DNA from: JBGOUJ01 sp041477005
Lineage (GTDB): Bacteria; Acidobacteriota; Terriglobia; Bryobacterales; JACQDG01
Direction: 5' to 3'
Length of the DNA stretch: 28,251 bases
NCBI GenBank assembly: GCA_041477005.1
Contig: JBGOUJ010000024.1
Coordinates: 1-28,251 of the forward strand
Shown: positions 6,814 through 13,883 of the stretch, piece by piece
Position numbering within the stretch: the first letter of the stretch is position 1
Layout: each line of letters opens with the position of its first letter
Translations under genes and position numbers: made by a program
The notes under the pieces: model-generated
Seen by the model: only the letters and a program-made list of their open reading frames with translations
Told to the model about the DNA's origin: nothing
Database searches by the model: none

Positions 6814-7401
6814 ATGAACCCTTCCGGCATCATCCTGGCCGCCGGCGAATCGAGCCGGATGGGCGCCGACAAGGCCTTGCTCGATTACCAGGGATCGACC
6901 TTCCTCGAGCGCCTGATCTACCTGTTTCTCCCCCGCGTGGCCCCGGTGGTGGTGGTGCTCGGCCACAACGCCGAGAAAATCCGTGAAGTGATCCCGGGAG
7001 AGAGGGTTGGACTCCAAATCGCGATCAACCCGGACTATCGGACGGGCCAACTCTCGTCGCTCCAGACCGGCATTCGGGCCCTTCCGATGGAGGCGCCGGG
7101 CGCCCTGGTCACGCTGGTCGACCATCCCGCTGTTTCCGGGGCGACCATCGACGCCCTCCTCCACTCCTTTGAGACGGACGCGCCGCCACTGGTCATTCCC
7201 CGTTACCAGGGCCGCCACGGCCACCCGGTGCTGTTTTCCCGTCTCTTGCTGGACGAACTTCTCGCTCTGCCCGTTTCGGCCAGCGCCAAACAGGTCGTTC
7301 GCGCCCATCAGGCCCTGACCGCCTATATCGATGTCTCCGACTCCGGCGTCGTCCAGGATGTGGACACCCCGGCCGACTATCGGAGCCTTCTACACTCTTA
7401 G
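6814..7401 (+). CDS. mocA: MocA-like molybdenum-cofactor nucleotidyltransferase
   Basis: A 195-residue NTP-transferase-like protein (MobA/MocA superfamily). It is predicted to join CTP to molybdopterin, giving the cytosine-dinucleotide cofactor of xanthine-dehydrogenase/CO-dehydrogenase-type enzymes. The nucleotide loop is LAAGESSRMG with K20 following; D103 lies in TLVDHPAV, where relatives have DMP; HGHPVLF and VQDVDTPADY are typical of the group. Pairing with xdhC makes the MocA assignment more likely than MobA. Length is normal. The Shine-Dalgarno is weak, so coupling to xdhC is possible. Confidence 0.88.
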   Translation: MNPSGIILAAGESSRMGADKALLDYQGSTFLERLIYLFLPRVAPVVVVLGHNAEKIREVIPGERVGLQIAINPDYRTGQLSSLQTGIRALPMEAPGALVTLVDHPAVSGATIDALLHSFETDAPPLVIPRYQGRHGHPVLFSRLLLDELLALPVSASAKQVVRAHQALTAYIDVSDSGVVQDVDTPADYRSLLHS

Positions 7402-7468
7402 CCACGGAGCCTTCAGCTCCGGCTCCGCCGTTCGCTGACCGCGGGCTTCCGTGGTAGAGTTGGGAGAG

Positions 7469-7678
7469 ATGGAGAAGATCATCCGCTTAACCACGTTCGC
7501 TGAGGAGCAGGGGCAGAACGCGTCTTTAGCCTACTGGCTGAGCCGCCCGCCGCAGGAGCGGATTGCATACGTGGAGCGACTGAGGCAGGAATATATCGCC
7601 TCCATCCGGGGGAAGCAGGATGGAGTTCCACAAGGACTTTGCCGAACTCTGCTCCTTGTTGAACGCGAATCGCGTTGA
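7469..7678 (+). CDS. Small helical protein paired with a MNT-type nucleotidyltransferase
   Basis: About 69 residues from ATG 7469; GTG 7451 is also in frame but lies in the arm of an inverted repeat. Core text is TTFAEEQGQNASLAYWLS, then RPPQERIAYVERLRQEY. Short proteins with a W/YLSRPPxERIxxVExLR core commonly sit just before a nucleotidyltransferase gene in two-gene modules of toxin-antitoxin character. The 3' end overlaps the next gene by 59 nt, so the last residues may not be ancestral. A decayed homologue lies at 26816-26933. Which partner would be toxin or antitoxin cannot be told, and the partner here is disrupted. Confidence 0.6.
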   Translation: MEKIIRLTTFAEEQGQNASLAYWLSRPPQERIAYVERLRQEYIASIRGKQDGVPQGLCRTLLLVERESR

Positions 7679-8072
7679 GTTTCTGATTGTCGGCGGCTAC
7701 GCCGTAGCGTACCATGGCGCTCCCCGGTTCACCGGCGATATGGACCTGGTGGTTCGGCCGACGACGGAGCAAGTTACCCGCCTGCTGAAAGCATTGCGGC
7801 AGTTCGGGTTTCCCGTTGCAGAGCTGTTGCCAGACTACTTGCTGGAGCGGCAAAAGGTCTTGCAGTTGGGCCGCGTGCCCGTTCAAGTCCACATCATGAC
7901 AAGTATCACCGGGGTCTCCTGGGAGGAAGCCTAGGCGTCGCGGCAGGCAGCTACATACGGAGATGCTCCGGTATACTTTATCGGGCTGAATGCGTTGCTC
8001 GCTAACAAGGAGGCCGTCGGCCGAGTGAAGGACCTCTCTGACCTGGAAGCATTGCGGCCACCGCAGGGATAA
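7620..8072 (+). pseudogene. MNT-type nucleotidyltransferase interrupted by an amber codon
   Basis: From ATG 7620 (GGGGGA six bases upstream) the frame runs 150 codons to TAA 8070-8072, with one in-frame TAG at codon 105 (7932-7934). The first part has the catalytic motif of minimal nucleotidyltransferases, VGGYAVAYHG followed by D40 and D42 (GDMDLVV). The text resumes in the same frame as ASRQAATYGDAPVYFIGL and ends KDLSDLEALRPPQG, as expected for the C-terminus of this family. The stop replaces the position where relatives usually have Trp (EEA-W-ASR), so a single TGG to TAG change explains it. A 104-residue truncated product keeps the catalytic residues but loses the conserved C-terminal third. 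Sequencing error or readthrough are the alternatives. Confidence 0.85.
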
Positions 8073-8166
8073 GTCGCACCCCGGCATTTTCCATTGAAGA
8101 CTCAGATCTAGGGAACATTTGGTCCGGCCGCCTCGTATGGTTGGCTGAATCCCTGGAGGTGCGTCA

Positions 8167-9855
8167 ATGTCACAAAAAGCTCGCCGTGTAGCCGGCTGCC
8201 TGGCGGTCTGCGTGCTGCTGCTTTTGACGGCGCAGTGTGCGCCGCAGAATCGACCGCCCCAGCGAAGAGGCGGGCTGTTCGACTGGGTCTTCGAGACGCT
8301 TTCGGCGGATTCGCGGTTCGGCTGGACCGACGGAAGCACGCGCTACCAGGTGGCGGCCAGCGGGGACATCGAGTTCACCGATGATGACGCCGACGTAAAG
8401 AGCGTCTGCGAGAGCGGTTTTCTGGTGGTCGAGGAAAGCGGCTGGCTGCTGGACCGGAGACTGGAGTTCATCGGCGGCCCGAGCGGCGATCCGAGGCGAT
8501 ACTATTCGGTCGGCGGCCGCGCGCGGGAGCTCGACGAGGAGGCCCGGCGCTGGATGGCGCGGGTCATCCCCGAGGTCATCCGGCACACCGCCATCGGCGC
8601 GCATGCCCGCGCCCAGCGCATCCGGAGACAGCAAGGGCCGGGCGGCGTGCTGGACGAGATTTCCCGCATCTCGAGCGAGCGCTCCAAGCGAATCTACTTC
8701 GAGGAGCTATTTCACGACGGCCCCCTCGACCCGGCGATTCGAAGCCGCGCCGCCCGCCAGATCGCCCACGAGATGAGCTCCGACCATCAAAAAGCGAGGC
8801 TGCTCGCCGATCTAGCTGACGACTATCCCGGCGCTGACGGCGCGCAGGCGGCTTTCTTCGAAGCGGTCAACTCCATCAGCTCCGATGCCGAACACAGGCG
8901 GGTGTTGACGGCGGTGCTCGAGAAGGGCCGGCTCGGCGACGCAGGCCTGCTGCTGGTGCTGGGGTCGGCTGACCGGATCTCGTCGGCCGCGGAAAAGAGA
9001 CGCGTTCTCTCGGCGGCGATGGAAACGGGCCGCCCGAGCAACGAAGTTCTGGCTCAGGTGTTCCGGACAGCCGAGGGGATCCCCTCCGATGCGGAAAAGC
9101 GATCTCTACTGGTTCGCGCCGCTGAGGCATGCCCCGATGATGACGCGGTGCTGGCAGCCTATCTTCGAGCCGCCGACACGATCCACTCGGACGCCGAAAG
9201 ACGAGCGGTTCTTCTGCGGTTGCTGGAAAGACCCGGTCTGAGGCCAGAGACAGCGATCCAAGTCCTGCGGGCTGCCGAGCGCATCTCCTCGCCCGCCGAG
9301 AAGCGGTCGGTGCTCGTGAAGGCGGCCGAAACCGGCCCGAAAGACGAAGCCGTTCTCTCGACCCTGGTCGAAGTCACCGAAAGCATCCGCTCCGACGCCG
9401 AAAAAAGCCGCCTCCTGCTCGCCTTGCTGGACCGGAACAAGCTCGGCAACGCGACCCTGATCCGGCTGCTGAAGTCGGCCCAGGGCCTCTCTTCTGACGC
9501 CGAAAAGCGACGCGTCTTATTGAAGGCCGCCGAGGTCTGCCCGGCCGACGAAAGCGTTCTCTCGGCGCTGGTCGAAGCCGCCGCCACCATCCGATCGAGC
9601 GCCGAGCATCGCCGCGTGCTGTCGGCGTTGCTCCGCAAAGATGGCGTGAACAACGCAGTCCTGATCCGGGCGCTGCGGTCGGCGGCGGAAATCCCCTCGG
9701 ACGAGGAAAAGGTGAGGGTGCTGCTGGAACTGCCGGAGGCCTGCCTCAAGGACAGCGCCGTCGCCCACGCTTTCTTCCAGGCAGCCCGGACCATCCAGTC
9801 GAGCGACCGTTACAAGCGGGTGATGGTCGCCCGGGCGGACAAAGATCCACGGTAG
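8167..9855 (+). CDS. Secreted protein of alternating 34-residue helical repeats
   Basis: 562 residues. An N-terminal hydrophobic segment (about 9-22, ending TAQC) directs export; the lipobox is not canonical because Q precedes C. Residues about 50-235 form a non-repeated domain (GDIEFTDDDADVKSV, then YYSVGGRARELDEEARRWMARVIPE) resembling the region found beside BlaR1/M56-type proteins in some bacteria. From residue 237 (nt 8875) there are nine exact 34-residue units beginning I-x-S-D/A-A-E-K-R-R-V-L, plus a 20-residue final half unit. Such units should stack as an alpha-solenoid, suggesting a protein-binding scaffold in the periplasm. Units alternate between two types (see findings). GGAGG lies eight bases before the ATG. 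Function unknown. Confidence 0.85.
   Translation: MSQKARRVAGCLAVCVLLLLTAQCAPQNRPPQRRGGLFDWVFETLSADSRFGWTDGSTRYQVAASGDIEFTDDDADVKSVCESGFLVVEESGWLLDRRLEFIGGPSGDPRRYYSVGGRARELDEEARRWMARVIPEVIRHTAIGAHARAQRIRRQQGPGGVLDEISRISSERSKRIYFEELFHDGPLDPAIRSRAARQIAHEMSSDHQKARLLADLADDYPGADGAQAAFFEAVNSISSDAEHRRVLTAVLEKGRLGDAGLLLVLGSADRISSAAEKRRVLSAAMETGRPSNEVLAQVFRTAEGIPSDAEKRSLLVRAAEACPDDDAVLAAYLRAADTIHSDAERRAVLLRLLERPGLRPETAIQVLRAAERISSPAEKRSVLVKAAETGPKDEAVLSTLVEVTESIRSDAEKSRLLLALLDRNKLGNATLIRLLKSAQGLSSDAEKRRVLLKAAEVCPADESVLSALVEAAATIRSSAEHRRVLSALLRKDGVNNAVLIRALRSAAEIPSDEEKVRVLLELPEACLKDSAVAHAFFQAARTIQSSDRYKRVMVARADKDPR
8875..9792 (+). repeat. Nine in-frame 102-nt repeats
   Basis: Nine consecutive 102-nt units each encode 34 residues with the consensus I-x-S-D-A-E-K-R-R-V-L at the start and a second helix near V-L-x-x-L-x-x-A. 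Units 2-9 alternate between a form with AAE-x-C/G-P-x-D-E-x-V-L and one with LL-x-x-x-x-L-x-N-x-x-L-I, so the higher-order period is 204 nt. Confidence 0.85.
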
Positions 9856-9902
9856 AGACATCATCAAAGCGGCTGTTGCGATCAACGCTGGTAAACGGAT
9901 CA

Positions 9903-10337
9903 TCATGTACCTGTCCTCTCCTGGACCCGCCGCCGGCACTCGGCATAGAGAGCATCGTAGAGGATGAACTCTCGCTCCAGGATCTCATGGTCGGTCAATC
10001 CAAGTGCGCTGAACCCGTGCGCGATCCAACGCAACCCTTCGCCGGCCGGATGCGGATTGCTGGGGTGAGAGTCTGCGGCTCGTACGATCTCGCCCAACAG
10101 GACGAGAGCCGGATCGGTCAGGTTGTATTTCTTCAATATCGAATTGAAGGAGACATCTTCTCCATGATGCCCGAGCTCACGATTGGGCACATCATAAACC
10201 GGGCCATCAGTGATCCTCGACCAGTCCGTGTCACCTGGCAGAAAGGCAAATTCGGCCTCCGTGTCGACGAAGTTCTTGATCAGCCACGGACAGGCAACTC
10301 GATCCACCTTGACCTTTTCACGGGTCATCCACTTCAT
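9903..10337 (-). CDS. ChrB C-terminal-domain protein (chromate-resistance family)
   Basis: A 144-residue stand-alone version of the domain found at the C-terminus of chromate-resistance regulator ChrB. Typical text is the N-terminal KVKVDRVACPWLIKNFVD, then FLPGDTDW, a central YDVPNRELGHHGEDVSF and the helical C-terminal half with REFILYDALYAECRRR. The N-terminal half of full-length ChrB is absent, as in many short homologues. A strong Shine-Dalgarno (GGGGGAG) precedes the ATG. It is the last gene of the minus-strand block, 328 nt after the beta-propeller gene, so it may have its own promoter. No ChrA transporter gene is present. A role in chromate resistance is family inference only. Confidence 0.85.
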   Translation of the reverse strand: MKWMTREKVKVDRVACPWLIKNFVDTEAEFAFLPGDTDWSRITDGPVYDVPNRELGHHGEDVSFNSILKKYNLTDPALVLLGEIVRAADSHPSNPHPAGEGLRWIAHGFSALGLTDHEILEREFILYDALYAECRRRVQERTGT

Positions 10338-10665
10338 AAATTCTCCCCCTGGACTGTGATGATCTCGGCACTAGAGCATCGATAGGACATGCACTTGGTA
10401 TCCTCACTCTCGACCCGAGGGAAGCCAGTCCTCTCTTCAGAACTCAGATCCCTCCGCGCCGCCCTTCATGTGTTTCTTCGCAGTGAGCCGCATTCACTCT
10501 ACTGGCGTCTTTTCGCTTTCGGCCACCTGAGCGTTGAAGTAGCCTCTGACTTGAACGGTCGAGGATCTGGAATTCACGAGCCCGGCCTCATAACCTTTCT
10601 CTGTGCGGAGCAATTGATCCGTCCATTGGCTTGCGCTGCCTCGCGTACGCACCTCGCGTGACAAA
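10338..10665. other. 328-nt gap between beta-propeller and ChrB-C genes
   Basis: Neither strand carries a convincing gene. The plus-strand frame 10389-10661 has no ribosome site and no recognisable domain. The minus strand has short protein-like text (RGYFNAQVAESEKTPVE, about 10509-10560) that ends at a TAG, with further short open pieces downstream in other frames. This could be the remnant of an inserted element, but I could not match it to one. The end nearest 10338 contains the Shine-Dalgarno of the ChrB-C gene. Confidence 0.35.
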
Positions 10666-11649
10666 TCATCTCGGTTCGTAAATCCGGATCTCGGCCGGGC
10701 TCGTTCCCTGACGTCGCACAGCGAGGAAAAGCCGGTCGAGGTCAGGAGAAAAGAAGCCCGTGCGAGCCCCTTTCACGGTGGCAATTCTGCCGACCTCCTT
10801 ATAGTGGTACGCATCCTGCTGCTGGTAGACCCAGATTGCGCCCTCGCCACCGATGGCATAGATGCGCTTGCGCGCCTGATCGTAAAAAACATCGTCGCAG
10901 TCCCCAACCGCTGGGGCACTCTCGATGACTTTCCCGGTGAGAGTATCGAGGACGATCATTCGTGCGGGCGTGCGACAGACGACAAACAACCGGTGAGCGC
11001 CCTCGTCGAGCGCCATGGGGTAGTTTGCCAGCGGGCCCCCCGTTCCCCAGGAAGCAACGACAGACCGTGTCTTTCGATCGATAACGGCAATCTTCCGCGA
11101 CCTTGGAAGGTTCACGAAGATTCGAGGTCCATTCTTTTCAACCTGGAAGGACTCCGGGTGAGCATCGAGCTTAATGTCAGCGACCTTCGCTCCGTCCTTG
11201 TCCATGGCGCCGAGAGCGCCGCCGGCATAGCCGACGTAGATGCGGTCCTCGACGGAGTCATAACGGACGTTGTCCGCGTCATCCCCGTAGGGAATCGTTT
11301 TTAGCAGTTGGAATGAATTTCCATCGAAAATTCGCAGCGACCCATCGCCCCCGTTTGCAACGTACAGGCGATTGGCGGATGGCAGGTAAAGCACGCCCTG
11401 CGGTTCGCGAAGACCAGGAATACTCCGCATAAGCTTGCCAGCTTTGGCATCGATGATTTCGAGCGTATTGTTTCCCAGCGCGGCAACGAACAGGCGCTGA
11501 TCCTTAGCGTCGATCGACAGGTGATCGATCCGACCCTCAACCTGCGGTAGCGGAACAGCTCCGACCTGCCGCAACAGTTCGCTCGGCTGGGCGTACACCA
11601 ACGTGAGGAACGAAAATACAAGTAGCAGAAAACGCATTGGCCCTCGCAT
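10666..11649 (-). CDS. Secreted YncE-like beta-propeller protein
   Basis: 327 residues with a signal peptide (MRFLLLVFSFLTLVYA when read from the second ATG at 11637) and repeated blade motifs such as DQRLFVAALGNNTLEIID, NRLYVANGGDGSLRIFD and DRIYVGYAGGALGAMD. These place it in the YVTN/YncE family of periplasmic or secreted seven-bladed propellers. Such proteins usually bind partners or small ligands; no catalytic residues can be pointed to. The first ATG (11649) would add four residues; neither start has ideal ribosome spacing. It follows the second DUF1259 gene after about 100 nt in the same direction, so it probably belongs to the efflux operon. Confidence 0.85.
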   Translation of the reverse strand: MRGPMRFLLLVFSFLTLVYAQPSELLRQVGAVPLPQVEGRIDHLSIDAKDQRLFVAALGNNTLEIIDAKAGKLMRSIPGLREPQGVLYLPSANRLYVANGGDGSLRIFDGNSFQLLKTIPYGDDADNVRYDSVEDRIYVGYAGGALGAMDKDGAKVADIKLDAHPESFQVEKNGPRIFVNLPRSRKIAVIDRKTRSVVASWGTGGPLANYPMALDEGAHRLFVVCRTPARMIVLDTLTGKVIESAPAVGDCDDVFYDQARKRIYAIGGEGAIWVYQQQDAYHYKEVGRIATVKGARTGFFSPDLDRLFLAVRRQGTSPAEIRIYEPR

Positions 11650-11751
11650 GTTAATGTTTTCTGGAGCGGCCCGCCGTTCGGCTCGCAGACGATCATGCGT
11701 GCGACCGGGCGTCCGTCCTCCTCTTGCTCAGGAGCGTAGCATTGCGATCTT

Positions 11752-12774
11752 TCATATCTTTGTTCCTGGCAGGGCAATCGCGCCGACCTCGACGTCGAGT
11801 ACATATCGAAGTGCCTTGGCCAGTTCGAGCGCCGTTCCTTGTCCCCAAAACCGGACAAACACCAAACGAGGGTGTTCGCCTAACGTGTGATTGCGAATTG
11901 AGGCGATGTTGATGCCCTTCGCCCGAAGAGCCTTGAGAACTTTTGTCAGGTCGTCCCCTGCTTCAACGAATTCTCCTTGAGCCAGCGCGCGATCGTTGGT
12001 GCCCGCGAAGGAGACCCATGTGCTCATCCCCATCTCTCGTCCGATCTGCTCGCCATGCAGCACCCCCCGCTTGCCGATCGCAGCCTTATACACGCCCCCA
12101 ATTACCACCCCTCTCATCGAAAGGACGGCATCGAGCGGGCGGGCGTCGATGGCGCTCGCTGTCGGCACTGCAGGAAGCACGAATTTCGTCGATGGTCGAT
12201 TTGTGCTGCGCCGCACGCGCCGAATCTCATCGAGGCCTTTACGAAATGCCGCGGCAAGGCTTTCAAACCTGCCAATTCCGGTTACGTCGAGAGTTTGTAA
12301 GCGAGGCCCCTCAAAGACAGATGACGCCGCCAGGCCTGTTACCTCCAGCCCAGCATCAAGCGCCACCGTTAGAACAGCATTTATTTCATCGTCGAGCAGA
12401 AGGAATTGGCCTGTAAGGATAGCCTCGCGATGAACTGCTGACGTAAGGGCCACCCATGAGTTCAGGCCAAGACTTGGGGAGAGCGTTTGATCGTCTGTAA
12501 CAATCGTCGCTTCTTCCCTTGGAAAGACTACCTTGTAAACACCGTCATCGGCTACATACGCGCCCTTACCACCGGTGATGCGATCAATCGAGGCGCGAGC
12601 CTGCTGCGGCACGGCGCCCATTGCTCCCGTCAACGAGCAAGCAATGATGGGGCCGAGCAGGAAGCGCGAGAAGAGCCTACCGCCATCCGCCCACATCCTC
12701 TGCTCGTGCTCCCAGGCTTTTAGACAGCTCTTTAGGAGGAGCGCCAGAGAACCACGATTTCGGCGACCGATCAT
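11752..12774 (-). CDS. DUF1259 (LppY/LpqO-like) protein, N-terminal half lacking histidines
   Basis: A protein of up to 340 residues made of two DUF1259-type halves. The start used here overlaps the stop of the membrane-fusion gene as ATGA (12771-12774), implying translational coupling; an internal ATG at 12696, preceded by AGAGG, would put the hydrophobic export segment (FLLGPIIACSLTGAMGA) nearer the N-terminus. Each half of a typical member has an HxH motif followed by further histidines. Here the N-terminal half reads GLAASSVFEGPRL and the C-terminal half IRNHTLGEHPRLVFVRFWG, so most of these residues are missing from the first half and part from the second. The paralogue at 18747-19676 keeps them all. 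The biochemical role of the family is not known to me. Confidence 0.82.
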   Translation of the reverse strand: MIGRRNRGSLALLLKSCLKAWEHEQRMWADGGRLFSRFLLGPIIACSLTGAMGAVPQQARASIDRITGGKGAYVADDGVYKVVFPREEATIVTDDQTLSPSLGLNSWVALTSAVHREAILTGQFLLLDDEINAVLTVALDAGLEVTGLAASSVFEGPRLQTLDVTGIGRFESLAAAFRKGLDEIRRVRRSTNRPSTKFVLPAVPTASAIDARPLDAVLSMRGVVIGGVYKAAIGKRGVLHGEQIGREMGMSTWVSFAGTNDRALAQGEFVEAGDDLTKVLKALRAKGINIASIRNHTLGEHPRLVFVRFWGQGTALELAKALRYVLDVEVGAIALPGTKI

Positions 12775-13883
12775 TGCTTCGTAGCCGGCGCAAGCTTTAC
12801 GCTTACGCGAGTGGCCTCCCGGATTTCGTCGCTCCCGCGGCGAGCAATGATGTCACCTTCCTTCAGCGGCCCGAAGACTTCCACGACGTCACCGACCGGC
12901 GCTCCCCGGCTGACTGTCACCCATTCGGCTGCGCCATCTTTCACGCGAATTACAAACGACCGTTCGGTGGTGGTCACGATGCTTGTCGGGGGCACGAGCA
13001 ACGATGGCCGCGCTCTCTTCACGGGCCAAACGACTTCCGGGTACATGCCGGGGCCCAGCCGCAGGTCCGTATTCTTCACGTCCAATTCCACAGGCATACT
13101 GCGAGTATTCTCATCCAAGGAATGAGCGATCCGGCTGACCGCACAATAGAACGTCTCTCCAGGATAAGCAGGCACAGTAAATGGTACGCGTGCGCCCTTG
13201 ACTATGCCGCCGACCAGGGCTTCCGGTACCGCCACCACCAGCCGCAGCCGCGAGATCTGTTGTAGCTTTACCAGCGGTGTTGCCACGGATCCGGAGCTGG
13301 GCCCGACAAGGGCGCCCGGATGCACATTTCTCTCTGTAATGATTCCATCGAAAGGCGCCTTAATCGTTAGATACTGCGTCAAGTCCTCAAGGGACTGGGT
13401 GGAGGCCTGCGCAGCCTTGATAGAGCCCTCTATAGCGTGCACCAACGCTTGTGCCGCCTCCACGCCTTTCTGCGCGACGATCACGTCATTTTCGGCGACC
13501 ACGCCAGGCGTTGCGGAAGTCGCCTTCAGACGCTCATAAGTGCTCTGCGAGGCCGCTAGTTTGGCTATCGCTTCAGCCCGCTGCAACTCGATCGCCTGAG
13601 CTTTGGATTGAGCCTCAACGATATGCGTCTGCATCTCCGGCGCCACTAAGGTCGCGATTATGTCGCCGTCCCTGACCGTACTTCCCCGGTCCACGTCTAT
13701 CTTCTCGACGAACCCGGTCACCTTGGCGTAAATGGGGACGCCGAGGTATGGCCGAAATTCGCCCGGAAGCTTCACCTGCCGCTGCACGGCTCTTGAGACC
13801 ACAGGCACGACCTCAACCGGAGCCTGGGCCGCCAAGGTGGCTGCTACAAAGAAAACAATTGAGATTCTACGCGCGTTGCTCAT
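12771..13883 (-). CDS. RND-pump membrane-fusion (periplasmic adaptor) protein
   Basis: 370 residues from ATG 13883; two upstream in-frame ATGs (13904, 13928) would place the signal peptide internally. The signal is RRISIVFFVAATLAAQA. The two lipoyl half-motifs are VPIYAKVTGFVEKIDVDRGS and LTIKAPFDGIITERNVHPGA, separated by an alpha-helical hairpin rich in Ala/Gln/Glu that should meet the TolC partner. Beta-barrel and membrane-proximal domains follow. The start overlaps the end of the pump gene by 17 nt. The adaptor links the inner-membrane pump to the outer-membrane channel encoded upstream. No lipobox is seen, so it is probably not a lipoprotein. No metal-binding His/Met cluster of the CusB kind is visible. 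Confidence 0.92.
   Translation of the reverse strand: MSNARRISIVFFVAATLAAQAPVEVVPVVSRAVQRQVKLPGEFRPYLGVPIYAKVTGFVEKIDVDRGSTVRDGDIIATLVAPEMQTHIVEAQSKAQAIELQRAEAIAKLAASQSTYERLKATSATPGVVAENDVIVAQKGVEAAQALVHAIEGSIKAAQASTQSLEDLTQYLTIKAPFDGIITERNVHPGALVGPSSGSVATPLVKLQQISRLRLVVAVPEALVGGIVKGARVPFTVPAYPGETFYCAVSRIAHSLDENTRSMPVELDVKNTDLRLGPGMYPEVVWPVKRARPSLLVPPTSIVTTTERSFVIRVKDGAAEWVTVSRGAPVGDVVEVFGPLKEGDIIARRGSDEIREATRVSVKLAPATKQ

Noticed and set aside
6538..7308. 256-codon minus-strand frame across xdhC-mocA
   Set aside because: Antisense to two recognised genes, with no domain content.
7402..7454. Inverted repeat CCACGGA ... TCCGTGG as an intrinsic terminator after mocA
   Set aside because: The loop is about 40 nt and no T-run follows. 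It only helps to disfavour GTG 7451 as a start codon.
10389..10661. 90-codon plus-strand frame
   Set aside because: No Shine-Dalgarno, no domain, and composition typical of non-coding sequence; lies between minus-strand genes.
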